From contig NZ_CP036287.1 in the NCBI RefSeq assembly GCF_007748095.1, positions 1,550,001 to 1,614,000 of the forward strand: 64,000 nt of DNA. The letters run 5' to 3'. Shown in pieces: positions 34,518-42,486 of this stretch. How positions within the stretch are numbered: the first letter of the stretch is position 1; each line of letters begins with the position of its first letter. The DNA is from Engelhardtia mirabilis. GTDB taxonomy: Bacteria > Planctomycetota > UBA1135 > GCA-002686595. The notes below the pieces were generated by a model, which saw only the letters and a list, made by a program, of their open reading frames with translations, was not told where the DNA came from and ran no database searches. The position numbers and the translations under genes are program-made.

Positions 34518-35963
34518 TTGAACGCTCTGCATCGACTGACCCTCGCCTTCGTCGCCGCGACCGCCGCGCTCGTCTCGGCGGCCCCTGCTGAGATCGATGC
34601 AGCGCCGCCGACGACCGCGCACCTCAGTCTGGTGCAGGACGCCGCGGCCGGGACGCTCGAGCTGCGCCTGAGCGGCGCGGCCGGTGAGCGCTGCGCGCTC
34701 TCGGCGGGATCCATCGACGTTCCCGGCGTGTGGCTGCCCCTGCCGCTCTTGGACCTCGACCCCGCGGGCAGCGCGAGCGTGAAGATGCCCGCGCCGAGCG
34801 CGCCGCTCGGAGGCCTGGTCCTGCGCGCGGAGTGGCTCGAGGACGGCCGGCTTCGATCGACGCAGTGCGTGCCGATGTCCCTCGAGCAGCCCCTCGGTGA
34901 CATCTGGGACATGGGCGTGGCCTTCGATGGCAGCTCGCTCTCGGCTGGCGATGTCGTGTCGTCGAGCCAGCCCTGGTCGTTCTTCGCCCAGGTCAGCGCC
35001 AGTGCGGGCGGGGCTCCGGCGGCCGCTGTCCTCTTCGACGACGCCGGTGGCGGGCCGGACAACGGACGGGTGCTGGGGATCGTCAGCCGCGGGGCCGCGC
35101 CGACCGCGGGCGCGCCAGCGGGCGGGGGTGCCGGGATCCTGCGGGTCGACTTCCCGGGTCCGACGTTGATGACCAAGGTGCGCGTGGTCGACGTGGTCGG
35201 CAGCGGAGCGATGCTGCGCCTCTTCGACGGCGCGTCCCAGGTGTACCAGCAGCCCATCGCCGACATGGCGGGCGACGGCTTCGTGGATCAGTACGTTCCA
35301 TCCCTGGTGGTCTCGGCCTTCGAGCTCGTCCTGCCGGTCGCCGGCGCCATCGCCGAGGTGCAGTTGATGCCCTGGGAGCTGGTCGTCGACTTCGATCGCT
35401 CGACCACGGGTGTTCCCGTCGACAGCCTGGCCGCGGGTGGGGAGGTCGACTCGGGCTACGAGAACATCGGGATCTTCGGCGGCTTCGTAACGGCCTCGAA
35501 CGCCGCCGAGTCCCACCCCGACAAGGCGATCCTGTTCGACTCCGCAGCGCCCAGCGGCGGTGACCTCGATCTGGTTTGCCCGGGCCCAGGTCTCGGCAAC
35601 CGGGTGGCCCGCGAGAAGGTCCTGATCATCGCCGAGAACGACCTCGACCTGGACGCCGACGGTCTGGTCGACGACCCCGACGATGAAGCGGCCGGCGGCG
35701 TGCTCACGATCGACTTCGTCACCAACACGGTGCGCTTCCGCAGCGCGACGGTGATCGACGTGGACGACGATGGCGCCTCCTTCGTGCGCGTCTACGACGA
35801 CCTGACCGGGGCGCCCCACGACTTCCCCCTGGCCAACCTGGGGGACAACTCCGTGCAGACGGTGATGGGCGACCTGCCGACCCGGCAAGTCGAGCTGCAC
35901 CTGGCCGGATCCGGCGCCCTGGCCGAGCTTCGCTTCGGCCCGATCCCGTTCCCGCAGGAGTGA
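34518..35963 (+). CDS. Secreted protein of unknown function
   Basis: A 481-aa exported protein (signal peptide LTLAFVAATAALVSAAPA). The start is taken as TTG 34518 because a strong GGAGG (34504-34508) sits 9 nt upstream; an ATG at 34497 lies before that site and would place it inside the gene. Two halves look alike, each with a VAFDGSSLSAGD- or VDFDRSTTGVPVDSL-type opening, a statement of an object (ILFDSAAPSGGDLDLVCPGPGLGN) and a closing FDFV/VRVYDD-type strand. This resembles the choice-of-anchor beta-sandwich domains that often carry sorting signals. No catalytic residues are recognised. An imperfect hairpin follows the stop. Confidence 0.75.
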   Translation: MNALHRLTLAFVAATAALVSAAPAEIDAAPPTTAHLSLVQDAAAGTLELRLSGAAGERCALSAGSIDVPGVWLPLPLLDLDPAGSASVKMPAPSAPLGGLVLRAEWLEDGRLRSTQCVPMSLEQPLGDIWDMGVAFDGSSLSAGDVVSSSQPWSFFAQVSASAGGAPAAAVLFDDAGGGPDNGRVLGIVSRGAAPTAGAPAGGGAGILRVDFPGPTLMTKVRVVDVVGSGAMLRLFDGASQVYQQPIADMAGDGFVDQYVPSLVVSAFELVLPVAGAIAEVQLMPWELVVDFDRSTTGVPVDSLAAGGEVDSGYENIGIFGGFVTASNAAESHPDKAILFDSAAPSGGDLDLVCPGPGLGNRVAREKVLIIAENDLDLDADGLVDDPDDEAAGGVLTIDFVTNTVRFRSATVIDVDDDGASFVRVYDDLTGAPHDFPLANLGDNSVQTVMGDLPTRQVELHLAGSGALAELRFGPIPFPQE

Positions 35964-35980
35964 GTGCGGCGCTTGCGGGC

Positions 35981-36043
35981 GCTCCGCCAGGGGGCGCCGG
36001 CGATCGTGCGCGCTGCACGGTGACGTGGCGCCCCTGGGCGCAG
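35981..36043 (+). terminator. Possible terminator hairpin after the secreted-protein gene
   Basis: An imperfect inverted repeat of about 17 bp (35981-35998 with 36027-36043) with a 28-base loop, 18 bp after the stop at 35963. There is no T-run, and the loop is long for an intrinsic terminator. Confidence 0.35.
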
Positions 36044-36154
36044 CGTCCGGATCTGGGCCGCACGTCCCGCCGCAGACGGTTCGCCTCGCCGGGCGGCGCC
36101 GGCTAGCCCCCTTCGGCGTGGATCCGAGGGACCGCGGGGGGCTAACCTCACGCC

Positions 36155-38755
36155 GTGCAAGCCGGTGACAAGATCCTCCACTACCGCCTCGAGAGCGAGT
36201 TGGGCCGCGGGGGCATGGGCACCGTCTGGCTGGCCGAGGACGGCAAGTTGGGGCGGCAGGTCGCGCTCAAGTTCCTGCACGGCTGGGTGGGGCTCGACGG
36301 CGACGCCGCGGCGCGCCTGGAGCGCGAGGCCCGGGCGGCCTCCAGCCTCGACCATCCCGGCGTGGTCACCGTCCACGCGATCGAGTCCGGCGAGGGCGGG
36401 TCCTTCGTGGTCATGGAGCGCGTGCGCGGCGACCGCATCGACCGCCACTTCGAGACCCACCCGCGCGATCCGCGCCAGGTGTTGAGCGTGATCGCCGAGG
36501 CGGCCGAGGCCGTGGCCGCCGCCCACGAGGCCGGCATCATCCACCGCGACCTGAAGCCGTCGAACCTCTACGTGGACGAGCGCGGACGGGTGCGCGTGCT
36601 CGACTTCGGCCTGGCGATGGTGCGCGACGCGCCCCAACTGACCCAGACCGGCTCGACGGTTGGGACCCTGGGCTACATCGCTCCCGAACAGCTGCGCGGC
36701 GAGCGCGTGGGGCCGGCGGTCGACGTCTTCTCCCTGGCGGTGGTGCTGTTCGAGCTGCTCACGGGGCAGGGGCTCTTCGACCGCGGCCAGGGGGCGCCGG
36801 GGGTGCTGCACGACGTGCTCGAGCGCCGGGCTCCCAAGCCGAGCGATTTCGTCGACGGCTTGCCGGCGGGGACCGACGCCCTGGTGGCTCGGGCCCTGTC
36901 GAAGGACCCCGCGGACCGGCCGGCCGACTGCGGGGTATTCGCGCACGAGCTGCGCGCCCTGGGCGCTTCGGATTCCTCGGCGGCGATCGAGGCCCTGGCG
37001 GAAGAGCGCGCCAAGGCGCGCCTGCGCCCTTGGCTCATTGGGCTGGGACTGGCCCTGGTGGCCGCGGTCGCGACGATCGGCCTGTTGCGTCCATGGGAGG
37101 TCTCGCCGGGCACGGCTACGGACAAGGACTCCGTCCCTGCCGCGCCCGCGGCCTACGCCAATTGGACCCAGCGGGGCGCAGGCATCTTCGCCGAGGCCCA
37201 GCGCGACCCGAGCTTCTCGCCGGACGGTCGACGTCTCGCATTCGTCGGCGCCGTCGACGGCGTGGGGCAGTTGCAGGTGACCCTCCTGGACGATCCCGCG
37301 CCGCTGGTCCTGACCACCGAGCCGCGCCCGGTCTCGGCGCCGCGCTGGTCGCCCGACGGCGAGTCGATCCTCTACCACGTCGAAGGCCCGACGGGAGCGC
37401 CCGACGAGACCAGCGTCCACGTGGTCGGCGTGCTCGGCGGTCAGGCGCGGCGCGTGCTCGAGGTCGGTCGCAACGCCCGTTGGCACCCCGCCGGCGATCG
37501 GCTGGTGTTCGAGTACGACGGTCGGGTCTCCACCGTCGAGCTCGGGCCGGGCGGCGCGGTGGGGCAGCCGGTCGCGATCGAGGGCGTCCCGCGGCGCACC
37601 GGCGTGGTCTTCGACCGCATGCCCTGCTATTCGCCCGACGGCGCGTACCTGGCCTTCGCCACCTCCGAGCTGGGCCCCCTCTCGACCCTGTGGGAGCTGC
37701 AACTCGATTCGGGCGAGCTGCGGCAAGTGATGGGGCAGCGGGCGCAGGTGCAGGATCCGGTCTACTCGCCCGGCGGCGAGCGGATCCTGTTCTCGTCGAA
37801 CCTCGGCGGGGGCATGACCCTGTGGTCGCTCGATCGCGTGAGCGGCGAGCTGACGGCGGTGACCACCGGCGTCGGCACCGACCGCCGCGTGGCGCCGTCC
37901 CCCGACGGCTCGCGCCTGGCCTACGTCAACCTGCGCGGCGAGTTCACCCTGGGGTTGCACGACACCGCGAGCGGCGAGAGTCGCGTGCTGCAACGCTCGC
38001 GCAGTCCGATGCTCGCGCCCGAGTTCGATCCCCGCGGCGAGCGCGTGGTCTTCTTCGGCGGTGGCGGGCCGGGCACCGAGATCTACAGCCTGTCCGTGGC
38101 CGGCGGCGCGCCCACGCCCATCGGCCGCAACCCCGACGAGCTCGAGATCTTCCCCCAGGTGGATCCGAGCGGTCGCTTCGTCTACTGCTACACCGAGGGC
38201 GTCGACGGCTCGCGCTTCGTGCGCCTGCCCCTCGAGGGCGGCGCGCCCGAGACCGTCTTCGACGGCTGGTCGATGCAGGACTTCTCCTACCCCGACATCG
38301 ACCCTGGCGGCGAGTCCCTGGTGGTCTTCGACGTGGCGGGCCTGCGGACCAAGATCTTCCCCCTGTCGGGCGGCGAGCCGCGCGCGGTCGACGCGTGGAT
38401 CTTCCGCAGCCGCTGGTCCCCGGACGGCTCGCACCTGGTGGGGGTCCAGGGCCAGGGGCGGGTCGTCGACCTCGACCTGCAGACCCTCGAGACGCGCACC
38501 TTCGGCCGCGGCGACACGCCGACCTACGGGCCCGGCGGCGAGATCTGGTTCACCCGCGTCGACGGCGAGCGGCGCCACCTGTTCGCCGTCGACCCCGCCA
38601 CGGGCGCCGAGCGCGAGGTGACGACCCTCGGCCTGCCCTGGGCCGAGGTCACCGACGGCTTCGACGTCAGCGCCGGCGGCCTGGTGGTCTGGAGCGAGTA
38701 CGCCGAGCTCGGCACCGAGATCGTCCTGCTCGAGCGTCCGTCCGAACGGGACTGA
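36155..38755 (+). CDS. Membrane Ser/Thr protein kinase fused to a TolB/WD40-like propeller
   Basis: An 866-aa protein. The kinase domain (1-270) is of the Hanks type: Gly-loop GRGGMGTVW (17-25), Lys39 in VALKFL, HRDLKPSN (130-137), DFG at 150-152, APEQLRG in the activation segment. All catalytic residues are intact. One membrane helix (WLIGLGLALVAAVATIGLL, near 292-310) leads to an extracytoplasmic PD40/TolB-type propeller (about 340-866) with repeated blades such as RDPSFSPDGRRLAFVG, SAPRWSPDGESILYHV and VAPSPDGSRLAYVNL. It would phosphorylate cytoplasmic proteins in response to a signal bound outside. GTG start at 36155; no substrate gene is evident next door. Confidence 0.92.
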   Translation: MQAGDKILHYRLESELGRGGMGTVWLAEDGKLGRQVALKFLHGWVGLDGDAAARLEREARAASSLDHPGVVTVHAIESGEGGSFVVMERVRGDRIDRHFETHPRDPRQVLSVIAEAAEAVAAAHEAGIIHRDLKPSNLYVDERGRVRVLDFGLAMVRDAPQLTQTGSTVGTLGYIAPEQLRGERVGPAVDVFSLAVVLFELLTGQGLFDRGQGAPGVLHDVLERRAPKPSDFVDGLPAGTDALVARALSKDPADRPADCGVFAHELRALGASDSSAAIEALAEERAKARLRPWLIGLGLALVAAVATIGLLRPWEVSPGTATDKDSVPAAPAAYANWTQRGAGIFAEAQRDPSFSPDGRRLAFVGAVDGVGQLQVTLLDDPAPLVLTTEPRPVSAPRWSPDGESILYHVEGPTGAPDETSVHVVGVLGGQARRVLEVGRNARWHPAGDRLVFEYDGRVSTVELGPGGAVGQPVAIEGVPRRTGVVFDRMPCYSPDGAYLAFATSELGPLSTLWELQLDSGELRQVMGQRAQVQDPVYSPGGERILFSSNLGGGMTLWSLDRVSGELTAVTTGVGTDRRVAPSPDGSRLAYVNLRGEFTLGLHDTASGESRVLQRSRSPMLAPEFDPRGERVVFFGGGGPGTEIYSLSVAGGAPTPIGRNPDELEIFPQVDPSGRFVYCYTEGVDGSRFVRLPLEGGAPETVFDGWSMQDFSYPDIDPGGESLVVFDVAGLRTKIFPLSGGEPRAVDAWIFRSRWSPDGSHLVGVQGQGRVVDLDLQTLETRTFGRGDTPTYGPGGEIWFTRVDGERRHLFAVDPATGAEREVTTLGLPWAEVTDGFDVSAGGLVVWSEYAELGTEIVLLERPSERD

Positions 38756-38897
38756 GCCCGTGGCGCGTCGGCGCGGCGGCTCTTTCGGCGCCCTGCACGC
38801 GAGAACTGGCCGGCGGAGTGCCACGGGCGCGGCTCAACCCGGATGGGGACCTGGGGGCGCCCGCGGTGGGCACCCGATCCCCTGCCCGGAGCCCGTC

Positions 38898-41387
38898 ATG
38901 TCCTTCACCCTCGACCGCCTCGCCCGTTCCCTCCCGCCGTCGGTGCGAGCCGCCTCCGTCCTGGCCGCGCTCGCCACGCCCACCCTGGCCCAGACTTGGG
39001 TCCCGCTCAGCGCCGACGGTCCGCAGCAGCCGGGTCTGCCCGCCCAAGTGGTCCTCGACGCCGCCCAGTCGACCGCGGCCCTCACCACCATCAACGTGAC
39101 GATCTTCGGGTTCTGGAGAGAGAACGTCACCGGGGAGGACGGCAAGGTCTACCAGCGCCTGACATTCCCCGGCCTCGAGCACATCGAACAAGTCGGCGCG
39201 CCGGACCTGCCGGCCGTGCGGGTCAACATCGCGGGCGGCAGCAGCCTCGGCCAGCTCAAGCTCACGGGCGTCAACGTGCTCGACACGGTCGCTTTCGAGG
39301 GGCTCCTGCCGCTGCCGACCTTCGTGCCAGGCGAGGACGAGGACTACGACCCGACCGCGGATCCGGGTCCGGGTGACACCAAGGGCAGCGACCCCCAGTG
39401 GGCCTTCGACTCCGCCATCTACGGCGGCAACCAGGCCTGGCCTCTGGTGTCGGCGGAACCTTCGCCCGTCGCGACGAAAATGCTGGGTCCGATCAAGGGC
39501 GCGACGGCCACGGCCTATCCGGTCACCTACAACCCGGGCTTCGGACTGGTGACCGTCAAGCGCTCCTTCTCGTTCACCTACAAGAGCGTCGGAACCGGGC
39601 AACCCCTGACCGTGACCAAGCTGCACGACAAGCAGGCCCAGGCGCACTTCATCAACTGGCAGTCCTCCAAGACCTTCTGGCCCCTGAATCCGGTCCAGTA
39701 CCACTCGCGCTACCTGATCGTGGCCCAGAGCATGTGGTGGGACACGCTGACGCCGTTCGTGAACCACAAGAAGGCCCAGGGCTTCCAGGTCTCGATGGTT
39801 CAGGTGGCGCCGGACGTGGACGCGATCAGGACCACGATCGCGAACTGGTACAACCTCGGCGATCCGGGCATGGACCACTACTGCCTGCTGATCGGTGACA
39901 CCAACTGGGTTCCGAGCGTGTTGATCTTCGAGCCCGGCGTCGCGGTCTACTCGGACGACCCCTACGGCTGCGTCGGCCCCCTCGACACATCCAAGGAGGT
40001 CTACGTCGGCCGCATCTCCGCGGACAACGAGGACAGCCTCGGTTGGCAGCTCGACAAGATCATGGAGTACGAGCTGTCGCCGCCCGCGGGCGACTACAGC
40101 AAGGCCGTGCTCGTCTCGCACAAGGAGGAGGCCCCGGGCAAGTACACCGGATCGCACATCAAGGTGCGCGACGCGAGCTACTCGCAACCCCCGCACTTCG
40201 TGACCCTGTTCGGCGAGTCCGGGGTCGACAACCAGGACGTGATCGACGCCTTCAACGGCGGGGCCGGCGTGGTCGCCTACCGCGGCCACGGCAGCACCAC
40301 GACCTGGTCGAAGTGGAACAACTTCGGCGAGAGCCTCCACAAGAACGACATCGGGCCCAGCATGGTCAGCCCGATGAACCCGGTGGTCTGGGCGATCACC
40401 TGCACCAACAGCAACATCCGCTGGAGCGAGGACACGGACGACGATTGCATCAACGAGGTCTGGATGGAGGCCTCGGAGGGCGGCGTGGCGGCCTATGGCG
40501 CGACCCAGACCACCAGCACCACGCCCAACCACAAGCTCAACGAAGAGCTCTTCCGAATGGTGTTCGACAAGGGCATCACGACCCATGCCAAGGCCATCGA
40601 GCTGGCCGAGCAGTCGATCTGGGCCACCTGGCCCGGCCACAAGAACCCCTGGGCCTACATGCTGCTGGGGGACCCGTCGATGACGATCCGCCGCGGCCTG
40701 GTGCTGAACCTCGGCTTGCTCAACGTCCCGAGCAAGATCATCCTGGGCCAGCAGGGACCCCAGGGGGAGCAGTTCCTGTCTCTCAAGGGCACGACGGTCG
40801 CTGACGGTTTCAACGACGACGGCCTGGTCTCGGCCTACAAGGCCTCCTTCCTCGCCGGAGCGCCCGACGAAGTGCTCGGCGCCTGGTGGCTGGACGGCCT
40901 CGGCAACGTTTCGGTGCCGGTTCCGATCACTACCCCGGGCACCCTCTACCTCACCATCCGCGACGGCAACGGAAACATGACCCGCAAGGAGGTCGTGGTC
41001 GAGATGGGTACGGCCTGGAAGGACCTGGGCAAGGGCATGAACGGTGAGTTCGGCAAGCCCACCCTCGTGGGAGTCGGCGACCTGGTCGGCGGCCAGCCCT
41101 GGTCGCTCCTGATGACCGACGCCCGCCCCGGCGCGCCGACCTTCCTCGGCATCAGCACCGGCATCCTGAACCTCGAGTTCCTTGGCGGCCTGCTGATCCC
41201 CGACGTGGCCACGGCTGGCGTGATCGTGCCGTTGTCGATCGACGAGTACGGCGACTGCGTCTTCGGCGGCAACTGGGTCGCAGGCGTGCCCAGCGGAGCG
41301 AAATTCTACTTCCAGCACTGGGTCCTCGACGCCAGCGGCCCCTTCGGCGTGGTGTCGAGCAACGGCCTGCGAGCGACGGCGCCCTGA
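38898..41387 (+). CDS. Secreted gingipain-like peptidase (C25 family)
   Basis: An 829-aa protein with a signal peptide (cleavage near TPTLAQ). After a propeptide-like region (about 33-265) comes a C25 peptidase domain (about 268-665): the catalytic His464 in VAYRGHGSTTTW and Cys502 in WAITCTNSNIRW, and KEVYVGRISADNED and NPWAYMLLGDPSMTIR as family landmarks. C25 enzymes are cysteine endopeptidases specific for Arg or Lys. The C-terminal region (about 745-829) ends in YFQHWVLDASGPFGVVSSNG, the module shared with other secreted proteins here. No type IX secretion genes are in the window. The ATG at 38898 gives the signal peptide; the frame is open from 38760. A strong hairpin follows. Confidence 0.88.
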   Translation: MSFTLDRLARSLPPSVRAASVLAALATPTLAQTWVPLSADGPQQPGLPAQVVLDAAQSTAALTTINVTIFGFWRENVTGEDGKVYQRLTFPGLEHIEQVGAPDLPAVRVNIAGGSSLGQLKLTGVNVLDTVAFEGLLPLPTFVPGEDEDYDPTADPGPGDTKGSDPQWAFDSAIYGGNQAWPLVSAEPSPVATKMLGPIKGATATAYPVTYNPGFGLVTVKRSFSFTYKSVGTGQPLTVTKLHDKQAQAHFINWQSSKTFWPLNPVQYHSRYLIVAQSMWWDTLTPFVNHKKAQGFQVSMVQVAPDVDAIRTTIANWYNLGDPGMDHYCLLIGDTNWVPSVLIFEPGVAVYSDDPYGCVGPLDTSKEVYVGRISADNEDSLGWQLDKIMEYELSPPAGDYSKAVLVSHKEEAPGKYTGSHIKVRDASYSQPPHFVTLFGESGVDNQDVIDAFNGGAGVVAYRGHGSTTTWSKWNNFGESLHKNDIGPSMVSPMNPVVWAITCTNSNIRWSEDTDDDCINEVWMEASEGGVAAYGATQTTSTTPNHKLNEELFRMVFDKGITTHAKAIELAEQSIWATWPGHKNPWAYMLLGDPSMTIRRGLVLNLGLLNVPSKIILGQQGPQGEQFLSLKGTTVADGFNDDGLVSAYKASFLAGAPDEVLGAWWLDGLGNVSVPVPITTPGTLYLTIRDGNGNMTRKEVVVEMGTAWKDLGKGMNGEFGKPTLVGVGDLVGGQPWSLLMTDARPGAPTFLGISTGILNLEFLGGLLIPDVATAGVIVPLSIDEYGDCVFGGNWVAGVPSGAKFYFQHWVLDASGPFGVVSSNGLRATAP

Positions 41388-41393
41388 GCGCCT

Positions 41394-41435
41394 CGAGCCC
41401 GGAGCGCGGCGGCTTCCGCCTGCGCTCCGGGCTCG
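41394..41435. terminator. Bidirectional terminator between convergent genes
   Basis: A perfect 14-bp stem (41394-41407 with 41422-41435) whose 14-base interior holds a further GGCGG/CCGCC stem. It fills the 50-bp gap between the C25 peptidase stop and the stop of the convergent FNT-type gene, an ideal position for a shared terminator. It lacks a T-run. Confidence 0.65.
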
Positions 41436-41437
41436 TA

Positions 41438-42262
41438 TCAGTCGGCGGTCCGGGGCCGCAGATAGGCCGTCCAGTAGACCGCCGCGACGAGGACCGTGCC
41501 GCCGACGATGTTGCCCGCCGTGACTACGATCAGATTGAGCGCGCAGCCGCTGGCGTAGCCGTCGATCCGCGCGGCGCCCAGGAGCGCGGCGTAGGGCAGG
41601 AAGAACCAGTTGGCGATCGAGTGCTCCAGTCCCAGGGCCACGAAGGCCGTGATCGGGAACAGCACGCCGAGCACCTTGTCCGTGACGGAGCGGCCGCCGA
41701 GCGAGAGCCACACGGCGAGGCACACCAAGGCGTTGCAGAGCACGCCGCGGAAGAAGGCAGGCAGGGGCTCGAGCTCCGCCTTGGCCAGTCCGATCGAAAG
41801 GGCCGTCTCGCCCACCGCGCCATCGCCGAGCAGGTGCACCTGGGCCAACCACACGGCCAGCGCGGTCGCGCTCGCGCCCACGACGTTGCCGACATAGACA
41901 AGGACCCAATTGCGGAGCAGCTCGCGGCTCGAGATCAGCCTCGAGGCCCAGGCCATGGCCACCAGGTTGTTGCCGGTGAACAGCTCTGCTCCCGCGACGA
42001 CCACCAGGATCAGGCCGAGGCTGAAGGCGACACCTCCCAGCAGGCGTGTGACACCGAAGCCCAGCTCGGACCCGGTCACCACGACCGTGAAGAAGGCGCC
42101 GCCGAGGGCGATGAAGGCCCCGGCCAGGATCGAGAGCAGCAGCACGCTCAGCACGTCAGCGCGGGCCTTGGCGACTCCGATCGACTCGACCCGTGCAGCG
42201 ATCTCGCGCGGGGCGAGGGCGTCCGTCGTGTTCGGGGCGTCGCGCTGCTGGACGGTGCTCAT
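41438..42262 (-). CDS. Formate/nitrite transporter family channel
   Basis: A 274-aa membrane protein with six helices. FNT signatures are VVAGAELFTGNNL, LSLGGRSVTDKVLGVLFPI, ALGLEHSIANWFFLP and VVTAGNIVGGTVLV; the pair of HxxxN-like and TAGN motifs is typical of the pentameric FocA/NirC/HSC channels. Substrate (formate, nitrite or hydrosulfide) cannot be decided from sequence by eye. No pyruvate formate-lyase or nitrite reductase gene is nearby. Since HSC-type members conduct hydrosulfide and this genome has a sulfide module, that role is possible, but it lies 13 kb away and is not linked. Confidence 0.9.
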   Translation of the reverse strand: MSTVQQRDAPNTTDALAPREIAARVESIGVAKARADVLSVLLLSILAGAFIALGGAFFTVVVTGSELGFGVTRLLGGVAFSLGLILVVVAGAELFTGNNLVAMAWASRLISSRELLRNWVLVYVGNVVGASATALAVWLAQVHLLGDGAVGETALSIGLAKAELEPLPAFFRGVLCNALVCLAVWLSLGGRSVTDKVLGVLFPITAFVALGLEHSIANWFFLPYAALLGAARIDGYASGCALNLIVVTAGNIVGGTVLVAAVYWTAYLRPRTAD

Positions 42263-42486
42263 GGCGATCGGCCAGGGAGCATAGCAGTGGGAGACACGGA
42301 GTCCGGCGGGCTTGCGCCAGCGGCGCCGGCGTTCTCGCGGGCGTCAGCCCTGCGACGGTCGCGGCGGATGTGGGGCACGGCGGCGATCGAGCGCAGCAGG
42401 CGCAGAGCACCGGGTCACCCGCGACGCGACCGAGCGCCGACCGTCCCGCCAGCACAGCATCCGGGATCCCCGTAGACTCGGCGCCT

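Noticed and set aside
35792..41909. Two long minus-strand open frames opposite the kinase and C25 peptidase
   Set aside because: Both are antisense to genes with unambiguous catalytic motifs; they share no family features.
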